A program made the translations under genes and the position numbers. Positions 1-5,875 of a stretch of 7,163 nucleotides of DNA are shown here, piece by piece. The stretch is taken from the NCBI GenBank assembly GCA_035509195.1, contig DATJLT010000386.1, forward strand, positions 1 through 7,163, read 5' to 3'. Below the pieces are notes generated by a model. That model saw nothing but the letters and a program-made list of their open reading frames with translations, was not told the DNA's origin and ran no database searches. The first letter of the stretch is position 1; each line of letters opens with the position of its first letter. Source of the DNA: Chersky-822 sp035509195 (GTDB lineage: Bacteria; Actinomycetota; Actinomycetes; Streptosporangiales; Streptosporangiaceae).

Positions 1-1034
1 CGTCCTGGGTCTTCTACGTAGACGCGCTGTTCGGCATCAGGCCCTCAGGCCTCGGGAACTGGGGCATCGCGCTGGCCGGGTTGTGGATACCGGCGGCGGT
101 GAACCTGGGCGGGCTGAGGCAGATGGCCTGGCTGCAGAATCTCACCGTGGTGCTGAAGTACCTGCCATTGCTATTTGTCGGCGTGGTGGGCTGGTTCTTT
201 GTTACCAGGGCCAACTTCGGCGCGTTCAATGCCTCGGGCGGCAGCCCTTACTCGGCGATCGGCATCGCCGCGGGAGTAGCCCTGTTCTCGTTTATCGGCG
301 TGGAAACGGCGGCCATCACGGCCAAGCGGGTAAAGGACCCGAGCCGGAACGTCGGCCGTGCCTCGCTGCTCGGCACGGGAGCCGCAGCGGTCGTGTACCT
401 GGCCGTCTCGGCCGCGGTGATGGGCCTGGTTCCCCACCACGACCTGGTGAACAACGGCGCGCCCTTCGTCATCGCGTTTAAGGTGATGTTCCCGCATAGC
501 ACGTGGGCGGGAAAGCTGATCGCCGCGATCGCCTCGGTGTCCGGGTTCGGCGCGCTGCTCGGCTGGACCCTGGTGACGGCCGAGGTCTCACGTGCGCCGG
601 CCAATGACGGCCTGTTCCCCCGGCCGTTTACCTGGACCGACCGCAAGGGCTCTGCCTGGTTCGGCGTCGTGGTCGCGGCGGTATTGCCATCGCTGCTCAT
701 GCTGTGGCGTTACACCTCAACCCCGGGTCTGAGGGTGTTCATTGACCTGGTCGACCTGACCGTGGTGACCGTGGCCATTCCTTACCTGTTCTCAGCCTGC
801 GCCCAGCTCGCTTACCTGGTATCTGGCCGCAGGCCGGTGCGCGGGTGGGCACTGGCACGTGACCTCTCCGTCGCCGTCGCGGCAGTGCTGTTCTCGCTCT
901 GGGTTACCGCTGCCTCCGGGGACTCGGCCTGCTATCAGGCGATGATCGTGGTGCTGGCCGGGGTCATCCTTTACGCTTTCGTGCCGGCTCGCCGCATGGC
1001 GCTTGCTGGCGGAAATCAGGAGAGAATTTCATGA
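1..1034 (+). CDS. arcD: Arginine/ornithine antiporter, APC superfamily (AdiC/ArcD-like), N-terminus off window
   Basis: Integral membrane exchanger, most likely importing arginine and exporting ornithine for the ADI pathway. The frame is open from base 3 with no stop, so the gene enters from the left; the TTG at 81 is internal. About 343 residues are visible. Against the roughly 445-residue AdiC, about 100 N-terminal residues (the first two to three membrane helices) are missing. The visible part contains many hydrophobic helices. It carries the TM6 substrate-binding signature FSFIGVE (bases 285-305) followed by a VKDPSRNV loop, and a GWTL segment (561-572) whose Trp matches the substrate-contacting Trp293 of AdiC. 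A DDGLFP-like loop (NDGLFP) follows, as in AdiC. The residue matching AdiC Trp202 is Phe. Its TGA overlaps the arcA ATG in ATGA. Assignment to the AdiC/PotE/ArcD group is by remembered family motifs; arginine/ornithine specificity is inferred from the neighbours. Other basic amino acid or polyamine exchange is possible. Confidence 0.88.
   Translation, partial: SWVFYVDALFGIRPSGLGNWGIALAGLWIPAAVNLGGLRQMAWLQNLTVVLKYLPLLFVGVVGWFFVTRANFGAFNASGGSPYSAIGIAAGVALFSFIGVETAAITAKRVKDPSRNVGRASLLGTGAAAVVYLAVSAAVMGLVPHHDLVNNGAPFVIAFKVMFPHSTWAGKLIAAIASVSGFGALLGWTLVTAEVSRAPANDGLFPRPFTWTDRKGSAWFGVVVAAVLPSLLMLWRYTSTPGLRVFIDLVDLTVVTVAIPYLFSACAQLAYLVSGRRPVRGWALARDLSVAVAAVLFSLWVTAASGDSACYQAMIVVLAGVILYAFVPARRMALAGGNQERIS
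1018..1024 (+). promoter_or_regulatory. Ribosome binding site of arcA
   Basis: AGGAGAG lies six bases before the ATG at 1031 and inside the last codons of arcD. It fixes the arcA start at 1031 and supports coupled translation with the antiporter gene. Confidence 0.8.
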
Positions 1035-2251
1035 CTTTCACCGTGCGCTCAGAAGTCGGCCAACTCAGGCAGGCCATCATTCACCGGCCAGGCCTCGAGT
1101 TGTCCAGGCTCACGCCGCAGAATATCGGCGAGTTGCTTTTCGACGACGTGCTCTGGGCGGCGAAAGCCAAGGAAGAGCACGACGTGTTCGCCGAGATCCT
1201 CCGTGAGCACGGCGTGCGGGTGCATCTCTTCGGCGATCTGCTCGCGGAAACGCTCGGGCTGCCCGAGGCCAGGGCTTTCGTGCTTGACCGGCTGTGCACG
1301 CCCGAGGTACTCGGCCCGACGCTCACCGGCCCGCTCCGCGAACTCTTCGACGACCTCGACGGACCACGGCTAGCCGAGTACCTGATCGGCGGGGTGCTGA
1401 AGGGCGACTTGCGGCCGCTGCGGGCCAGGAGCCTGAAATGGGAAATGCTTCAAGCCGACGATTTCCTGCTGCCGCCGCTGCCCAATCACCTGTTCACGCG
1501 GGACAATTCTTGCTGGGTCTACGGCGGCGTCTCCATGAACCCGATGGCCAAGCCCGCGCGGCAGCGGGAGACCCTGCATGTCCGCGCCGTCTACCGGTAC
1601 CACCCGCTGTTCGCCGGCGAGGATTTCCTGCGGTACTACGGCGACGACGACGACAATCACATGCCCGCCAGCGTCGAGGGCGGCGACGTGCACGTGCTCG
1701 GCCACGGCACGGCGCTGATCGGCATGGGCGAGCGGACCACGCCGATGGCCGCAGAAATCCTCGCTCGCGCGCTGTTCGCCAGTGGCCAGGCCAGTCGGGT
1801 GCTCGCCGTCGAGTTGCCTAAGTCGCACGCGATGATGCACCTTGACACGGTGCTGACCATGATCGACCGCGGCACCTTCGTGCTCTACCCCTACATTGAC
1901 CGGCACCCGCGATCATGGACGATCACCCCCGCGGCTGAGGGGGGACTGCGGGTCACGCTCAACCGCGACCTGTGGGAGGCCCTCGCCGAGGCAATCGGCG
2001 TTGATGCCGTCACGGTGCTGATCACCGACGAGGACATCAGGGCCGCAGAACGTGAGCAGTGGGACGACGGCAACAACTACCTGGCGGTCGCCCCTGGAGT
2101 CATCCTCGGTTACGACCGTAACGTCACGACTAATACCATGCTCCGCAAGCACGGCATCGAAGTGATCGAGGTACCGGGCAGCGAACTCGGCCGCGGCCGC
2201 GGCGGTCCGCGGTGCATGACCTGCCCGATCGAACGGGATTCCGCCGAATAA
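1031..2251 (+). CDS. arcA: Arginine deiminase
   Basis: Cytoplasmic hydrolase converting L-arginine to L-citrulline and ammonia, first enzyme of the ADI pathway. The 406-residue length is normal for bacterial ADI. It shows the guanidine-modifying-enzyme pentein fold signatures in order: FTRD with Asp158, VEGGDV with Glu216, MHLDTV with His270 and Asp272, and the C-terminal GGPRCMTCP block with nucleophile Cys395. These match Asp166, Glu224, His278, Asp280 and Cys406 of the Pseudomonas aeruginosa enzyme, so the full catalytic set is present and activity is expected. The N-terminus (VRSEVGQLRQAIIHRPG) also fits ADI. The ATG overlaps the arcD stop and has a good ribosome binding site six bases upstream. 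The stop is 11 bases before arcB. No frameshift or missing segment was seen. The closest alternatives, agmatine deiminase and dimethylarginine hydrolase, lack this whole motif set and this operon context. Confidence 0.98.
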   Translation: MTFTVRSEVGQLRQAIIHRPGLELSRLTPQNIGELLFDDVLWAAKAKEEHDVFAEILREHGVRVHLFGDLLAETLGLPEARAFVLDRLCTPEVLGPTLTGPLRELFDDLDGPRLAEYLIGGVLKGDLRPLRARSLKWEMLQADDFLLPPLPNHLFTRDNSCWVYGGVSMNPMAKPARQRETLHVRAVYRYHPLFAGEDFLRYYGDDDDNHMPASVEGGDVHVLGHGTALIGMGERTTPMAAEILARALFASGQASRVLAVELPKSHAMMHLDTVLTMIDRGTFVLYPYIDRHPRSWTITPAAEGGLRVTLNRDLWEALAEAIGVDAVTVLITDEDIRAAEREQWDDGNNYLAVAPGVILGYDRNVTTNTMLRKHGIEVIEVPGSELGRGRGGPRCMTCPIERDSAE

Positions 2252-2257
2252 GGGAGA
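2251..2257 (+). promoter_or_regulatory. Ribosome binding site of arcB
   Basis: AGGGAGA begins at the last base of the arcA stop codon and ends five bases before the ATG at 2263. It decides the arcB start in favour of 2263 over the in-frame ATG at 2212, which lies inside arcA. Confidence 0.8.
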
Positions 2258-2262
2258 ACGCG

Positions 2263-3279
2263 ATGGACCTGCACGGGCGCAGCCTGCTTCAGGTGACCGA
2301 CCTTAACGCCGGGGAGTTTCTCTTCCTCGTTGACCAGGCCGCGCGGATGCGGGCAGACAAGCGCCGTGGCGTTGTTCACCGCCGGCTCGAGAACCGCAAC
2401 ATTGCCCTCGTCTTCGAGAAGACTTCCACTCGCACCAGGTCAGCGTTCGAGGTCGCCGCCCACGACGAGGGCGCGCACGTCACCTACCTCGGGCCAGGAG
2501 AATCCCAGCTCGGGCACAAGGAATCGGTGAAGGACACCGCCCGCGTGCTAGGCCGCATGTTTGACGGCATCGAATACCGGGGGTTCACGCAGGAATCCAT
2601 GAACGTACTCGGCGAATTCGCCGGCGTGCCTGTCTGGAACGGGCTCACCGACGAATGGCACCCGACTCAGATGCTGGCCGACATCTTGACCATGAAGGAT
2701 CACTGCGACAAGGAACTGGCGCGAATGTCCTTCTGCTATACGGGGGATGGCCGGAACAATACGGCGAACTCACTGCTGGTGACCGGTGCCCTGCTCGGCA
2801 TGGACACGCGCATCTGCGCGCCGTCAGCGCTGCAGCCCTCACCTGAGGTCAGGGACATCGCCTCGGGTCTGGCGGCAGGATCGGGCGCCAGGATCTCGGT
2901 CACAGACGATGTCCAGGCGGGCGTGGCCGGGGTGGACTACATCTACACCGACGTCTGGCTGTCATTGGGCGAGCCCGACGACGAGTGGGACTCGCGGATC
3001 GATGAATTGCTGCCTTACCAGGTGAACGCCGCGATGCTGAAGTCCACGGGAAACCCTGCGGTCAAGTTCATGCACTGCCTGCCTGCTCTTCACAATCGCG
3101 AGACCGAGATCGGCCAGCAAATATTCGCCCGCCGCGGGCTTGACGCGCTCGAGGTTACTGACGAAGTGTTCGAGTCGCCTGCCTCCGTGGTGTTCGATCA
3201 GGCAGAGAACCGCTTGCACACGATCAAGGCCCTGATGGTGGCCACTCTCGGCCCCGCACCGTCCGCCCCGGCGCCGTGA
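2263..3279 (+). CDS. arcB: Ornithine carbamoyltransferase, catabolic (ADI pathway)
   Basis: Cytoplasmic enzyme that, in this pathway, phosphorolyses citrulline to ornithine and carbamoyl phosphate. Starting at 2263 it has 338 residues, the usual length for catabolic OTCs (about 335). Carbamoyl-phosphate-binding motif STRTR is at residues 55-59, with LGHKES at 83-88. HPTQ at 133-136, the DGRNN segment at 162-166 and the HCLP loop with Cys272 at 271-274 are all present. The ornithine-binding loop, usually SMG, reads SLG at 234-236, a conservative change. The C-terminus carries ENRLHTIKALM, typical of the family. It sits 11 bases after arcA and its TGA overlaps the arcC GTG. The catabolic role is inferred from position between arcA and arcC; sequence alone does not fully separate it from anabolic ArgF. 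Confidence 0.97.
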   Translation: MDLHGRSLLQVTDLNAGEFLFLVDQAARMRADKRRGVVHRRLENRNIALVFEKTSTRTRSAFEVAAHDEGAHVTYLGPGESQLGHKESVKDTARVLGRMFDGIEYRGFTQESMNVLGEFAGVPVWNGLTDEWHPTQMLADILTMKDHCDKELARMSFCYTGDGRNNTANSLLVTGALLGMDTRICAPSALQPSPEVRDIASGLAAGSGARISVTDDVQAGVAGVDYIYTDVWLSLGEPDDEWDSRIDELLPYQVNAAMLKSTGNPAVKFMHCLPALHNRETEIGQQIFARRGLDALEVTDEVFESPASVVFDQAENRLHTIKALMVATLGPAPSAPAP

Positions 3280-4214
3280 GGGTCGTCGCGGCGCTTGGCG
3301 GGAACGCCTTGCTCGAGCGTGGCGAGAAGCCCGACGCTGACATCCAGGAGCATCACGTGGAGCAGGCGGTGGACGCGCTCGCGCCGCTTGCCGCTGACCA
3401 CGACCTTGTCCTCACGCACGGCAACGGACCCCAGGTCGGCCTGCTAGCCATCGAGAACTCAAGCGATCCTGCCCTTAGCCGGCCGTATTCGCTTGACGTG
3501 CTCGGCGCACAGACCCAGGGCATGATCGGATACTGGCTGGTCAGGGCGCTGCACGGAACCGTGCCTGACAAGCGGGCCTGCTGCCTGGTCGGGCAGACGA
3601 GAGTCGACCCTGGCGATCCGGCCTTCTCCCATCCGACGAAGTTCGTCGGCCCTGTCTATCAAGAGAAAGAAGCGGAGTCACTGGCCGCGGCGCACGGCTG
3701 GGCGGTAGCGCATGATGGCGCGGCCTGGCGCCGAGTCGTACCCTCACCCGAGCCGCTCGAACTCGTAGAACTGCCGCTCATCCGTTCGCTGCTCGACGGC
3801 GGCGCGCTCGTGGTCTGCGCCGGCGGCGGCGGCATTCCCGTAGTCGAAGACGCCTCAGGCGAACTGCGCGGCGTCGAAGCCGTCGTCGACAAGGACCTGA
3901 CCGCGTCGCTGCTGGCCCGCGCCGTCGATGCCGACGCCCTGCTGCTGCTCACCGACGTTGACGCCGTGATCGACGGGTACGGTACGCCTTCTGCTCGGCC
4001 GATCCGCCACGCCACGCCCGCGCAGTTGCGTGCCCGCTCGTACCCCGCCGGCTCGATGGGTCCGAAGGTAGACGCGGCCTGCCGGTTCGTCGAAGCCACC
4101 GGCCGCATGGCAGCCATCGGCCGCCTGGACGCCGCACCGGCCCTGCTGCGGGGAGATGCCGGGACCATCATCTCCGGCCCGAAGGGCCTGGCCGCCGGAA
4201 GACGCCGCGCGTAA
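3276..4214 (+). CDS. arcC: Carbamate kinase
   Basis: Cytoplasmic amino-acid-kinase-fold enzyme transferring phosphate from carbamoyl phosphate to ADP. It is the ATP-forming last step of the ADI pathway, leaving CO2 and ammonia. Length is 312 residues (family about 310). Motifs in order: ALGGNALL at 6-13, THGNGPQVG at 47-55, TQGMIGYWL at 80-88, PTKFVGP at 120-126, VCAGGGGIPVV at 180-190, VDKD at 204-207, LLLLTDVDAV at 222-231 and GSMGPKV at 259-265. Lys122, Lys206, Asp207 and Lys264 correspond to the active-site Lys128, Lys209, Asp210 and Lys271 of the Enterococcus faecalis enzyme. The GTG start at 3276 overlaps the arcB stop (GTGA). The C-rich bases before it contain no ribosome binding site, so translation probably depends on ribosomes finishing arcB. 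It is the last gene of the operon. Confidence 0.97.
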   Translation: MRVVAALGGNALLERGEKPDADIQEHHVEQAVDALAPLAADHDLVLTHGNGPQVGLLAIENSSDPALSRPYSLDVLGAQTQGMIGYWLVRALHGTVPDKRACCLVGQTRVDPGDPAFSHPTKFVGPVYQEKEAESLAAAHGWAVAHDGAAWRRVVPSPEPLELVELPLIRSLLDGGALVVCAGGGGIPVVEDASGELRGVEAVVDKDLTASLLARAVDADALLLLTDVDAVIDGYGTPSARPIRHATPAQLRARSYPAGSMGPKVDAACRFVEATGRMAAIGRLDAAPALLRGDAGTIISGPKGLAAGRRRA

Positions 4215-4239
4215 AACTCGGGCATTTCGGGCGGCGGGT

Positions 4240-4281
4240 GCGCGGCGGGGCGGGGCGGGCCTTGCCCAGGCGGGGCCGCGC
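4240..4281 (+). terminator. GC-rich inverted repeat after arcC, possible terminator
   Basis: GCGCGGC at 4240-4246 pairs perfectly with GCCGCGC at 4275-4281. A competing longer-range pair is GGGCGGGCC at 4253-4261 with GGCCCGCCC at 4310-4318. The first arm starts 25 bases after the arcC stop. No T-run follows, so this would be a non-canonical hairpin terminator of the type proposed for actinobacteria, or only a by-product of the base composition. Confidence 0.3.
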
Positions 4282-4429
4282 AGGGCTTGTGATCATGGAA
4301 TCCGGCCCCGGCCCGCCCGTGCCACTGGCGCGGTTAGTGTGTGCGGGTCGTCGTCGAACCGTGCCTGAGCTGGGCTCCATGGATCTGGTGCCGATCGGCT
4401 CGCCGCTGATATCCTTTTCGCCCCGCCTC

Positions 4430-4436
4430 GGAGGTG
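4430..4436 (+). promoter_or_regulatory. Ribosome binding site of the mini-ORF
   Basis: GGAGGTG is a near-perfect match to the anti-Shine-Dalgarno sequence. The GGAGG core ends five bases before the ATG at 4440. It is the strongest such site in the window and the main reason to believe the short frame behind it is translated. Confidence 0.65.
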
Positions 4437-4439
4437 CCA

Positions 4440-4532
4440 ATGTCTGGTGCGGTCTGTGCACGCGCCCTCACGATCATCGGGTTGGCATCAGCTGGCCTGG
4501 CAGGCGTGCCAGCGGTCATGCCGAACCCATAG
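4440..4532 (+). CDS. Putative 30-residue hydrophobic small protein or leader peptide
   Basis: Not recognised. The frame runs from ATG to TAG with 30 codons. It has one early Arg (residue 8), then a hydrophobic, Ala/Gly/Leu-rich stretch (ALTIIGLASAGLAGVPAV, residues 9-26) and a short MPNP tail. This looks like a single short membrane helix or a signal-peptide-like segment. Support comes from the excellent ribosome binding site five bases upstream and from position: it ends 15 bases before the membrane propeller gene, whose own binding site lies in the gap. It could be a small membrane partner of the propeller protein, a leader peptide coupling translation, or the remnant of a longer exported protein. 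No homology can be claimed. Confidence 0.45.
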   Translation: MSGAVCARALTIIGLASAGLAGVPAVMPNP

Positions 4533-4536
4533 GGAT

Positions 4537-4542
4537 AGGTGA
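4537..4542 (+). promoter_or_regulatory. Ribosome binding site of the propeller gene
   Basis: AGGTGA ends five bases before the ATG at 4548 and favours that start over the GTG at 4539, which lies inside the motif. The GTG start would have only the AGGG at 4531-4534. Confidence 0.5.
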
Positions 4543-4547
4543 AGGCC

Positions 4548-5729
4548 ATGTCCTTCTGGAGCGGGTCTGACTCCGGTGGTCAGGATGACGTGCTCGAATT
4601 CGGCCGCGATCGCTCAGCACGCCGACGGCGGCGTACTCGCTTGCTGCTTGGGTGCATAGTTCTGGCAGCGGTGCTGCTCGCGGTCATCAAAATGACTGAC
4701 CGCCAGGCGCCTGGCGCGCGTCATCAGCCCGCGGAGGGCAACAACCTTGCCTCGCGCCCGCCGCCGGTGCGGGTAATCCCGGTCGGCCATCACTTACTCG
4801 GCGTCAAGGCCGGATGGCAGCTGTTCGCTCGCGGCCCCGACGACCTGCTCAGGGTCGAGTTCGCCGAGGACCGGATCATCTGGACTTACGTGCCGCCGCT
4901 CAACGCGTCCAGCCCTGTGGTCGCCTTCGTCGTCGGAGCACGCGAAGCGATCATCCAGCCGGGCGGCATCGCACCGGGGTATGTCGTGCCGGACGGAGGC
5001 CAGGCGCGGGCGCTGAGGGGACCGCTTTCGGCTGGAGGCCCGGTAGTCCCCGGTCCTCGCGGCACTCAGGCGGTGTGGGCGCTGACCGGGCCGGTGTCCG
5101 AGCCCAAGTTGTCGCTGATCACGTTGAGCGGGCGCCGGGCAGGCCCTAGCATCACCGTCCCGCCCGGTTCGCCGCAGGTACTGTCTACCGCCGTATCCGA
5201 CGGTCGCGGCGACGTGCTGCTCACTACGGAGAATGACGCGGACTTTGACGCCGGGCCCAGGTGGGATCACTTCGAGCCCGGCACCATCATCGCGGTCGGC
5301 TCAGCGACCTGGCTTACGGAGGTCTGCGACACCGGTCAGCCCTGCCATTACGTGGTCATTAACGCCGTCAACGGCGCGCGGCGGATCCTGCCCGCGGTGG
5401 CTACCCAGTCGCCTTACTACTTCACCTGGCCACCTGCCGGAGTGATAGCGCCGGATGGCCGCACCGCGGCGGTCGCCGGGTACGGAAGCAGCGGCGCCAC
5501 CACCGTGCACCTGATCAACCTTCGTACCGGCGTTGCCGAGGATCTCGGCTTCCCGCTAGCCGAGTCAGGCGTCAGCGCTCGCGGGACGATGGCATGGTCA
5601 CCAGACGGCCGCTGGCTGTTCGCGGCGACCGCTAGTGGCAAGATCCTCGCCATTGATCCGAGGACAGGCAGCGCGCGCTCCCTCGGCATAACGCTGCCAA
5701 AAGTCACGCAGCTCGCGATCCGAACATGA
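4548..5729 (+). CDS. Single-pass membrane protein with predicted extracytoplasmic beta-propeller, function unknown
   Basis: Not recognised by name. From the ATG at 4548 it has 393 residues; a GTG at 4539 would add three. Counting from the 4548 start, residues 1-31 are polar and end in an Arg cluster (RRRRRTR, about 25-31). A single hydrophobic helix follows (about 32-47), then a Pro/Ala/Gly-rich linker (about 50-75) and a long beta-rich domain. The Arg cluster before the helix predicts N-in topology with the large domain outside. Repeating beta-blade motifs are clearest near the C-terminus: APDGRTAAVAG (301-311) and WSPDGRWLFAA (350-360) followed by ILAIDPRTG, as in WD40/PD40/YVTN-type propellers. 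Cys260 and Cys266 (CX5C) could form a disulfide outside the cell. There is no enzyme motif. It may act as a cell-surface binding or scaffold protein. It lies 15 bases after the mini-ORF and is probably co-transcribed with it. The membrane anchor is confident; the propeller assignment is moderate. Confidence 0.8.
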   Translation: MSFWSGSDSGGQDDVLEFGRDRSARRRRRTRLLLGCIVLAAVLLAVIKMTDRQAPGARHQPAEGNNLASRPPPVRVIPVGHHLLGVKAGWQLFARGPDDLLRVEFAEDRIIWTYVPPLNASSPVVAFVVGAREAIIQPGGIAPGYVVPDGGQARALRGPLSAGGPVVPGPRGTQAVWALTGPVSEPKLSLITLSGRRAGPSITVPPGSPQVLSTAVSDGRGDVLLTTENDADFDAGPRWDHFEPGTIIAVGSATWLTEVCDTGQPCHYVVINAVNGARRILPAVATQSPYYFTWPPAGVIAPDGRTAAVAGYGSSGATTVHLINLRTGVAEDLGFPLAESGVSARGTMAWSPDGRWLFAATASGKILAIDPRTGSARSLGITLPKVTQLAIRT

Positions 5730-5762
5730 CTTACCTGGTCACCGCGACAGTGCGGACTAAAA

Positions 5763-5794
5763 ATTGGCATTGTTGCGGTTAAATTCGGGCCAAT
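5763..5794. repeat. Inverted repeat ATTGGC-N20-GCCAAT in an AT-rich intergenic region
   Basis: ATTGGC at 5763-5768 and its exact complement GCCAAT at 5789-5794 flank 20 AT-rich bases. GCGGTT also occurs twice nearby (5775-5780 and 5803-5808). It lies about 80 bases before the beta-helix gene, so an operator for that gene is possible. The arms are short and chance cannot be excluded. Confidence 0.3.
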
Positions 5795-5815
5795 CGCAAT
5801 GGCGGTTGGCGACAC

Positions 5816-5867
5816 TAAAATCCGCGAACAGTTTCCCGCCTTCCTGATCATGTCTTGGCAGTAGCAT
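5816..5867 (+). promoter_or_regulatory. Possible promoter of the beta-helix gene (leaderless transcript)
   Basis: Two -10-like hexamers are present: TAAAAT at 5816-5821 and TAGCAT at 5862-5867, the latter fitting the actinobacterial TANNNT pattern. The second is eight bases before the GTG at 5876, the distance expected if transcription starts at or next to that codon. No good -35 was found for either. The absence of a ribosome binding site before 5876 favours a leaderless mRNA. Confidence 0.3.
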
Positions 5868-5875
5868 GATGCGCC

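Larger units (their letters stand above)
4215..4439 (+). other. Intergenic region between arcC and the mini-ORF, GC-extreme, no gene seen
   Basis: The first half is extremely rich in G and C with several possible hairpins. The second half is more balanced and runs into the ribosome binding site at 4430. A reading frame crosses the region (4238-4570) but has no recognisable product, no ribosome binding site and a composition expected of random GC-rich DNA. A TATCCT at 4410-4415, about 25 bases before the mini-ORF start, could be a -10 element, but no matching -35 was found. Confidence 0.5.

Noticed and set aside
81..83. TTG at 81 as the antiporter start
   Set aside because: The frame is open to the left edge and codes for plausible transporter sequence before it. 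Starting here would remove several helices needed by the APC fold.
2212..2262. Upstream in-frame ATG giving a 355-residue ArcB
   Set aside because: It lies inside the arcA C-terminus over the Cys395 motif and has no ribosome binding site. The ATG at 2263 has a good site and gives the normal family length and N-terminus.
1031..4214. A defence or other novel system hidden in the operon
   Set aside because: All three complete genes carry full, well-known ADI pathway motifs. Nothing is left unexplained in this part.
3659..4225. 188-codon minus-strand frame opposite arcC
   Set aside because: Ser/Ala/Pro/Arg-rich shadow of a strongly supported + strand gene, caused by GC3 bias. The same applies to minus-strand frames at 1370-1906, 4794-5270 and 5417-5851.
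4340..4385. tRNA-like T-arm sequence (GGTTCGA on the minus strand)
   Set aside because: The flanking bases do not form a five-base T-stem, and no acceptor or anticodon arms could be found.
4238..4570. 110-codon + strand frame across the arcC-propeller gap
   Set aside because: No ribosome binding site, no recognisable domain, and Gly/Arg/Pro-heavy composition expected of GC-rich non-coding DNA. It conflicts with the better-supported mini-ORF and the propeller start.
5742..5755. Small hairpin CCGC-N6-GCGG after the propeller gene
   Set aside because: Only four base pairs, followed by A-rich rather than T-rich sequence on the + strand. Too weak to call a terminator.
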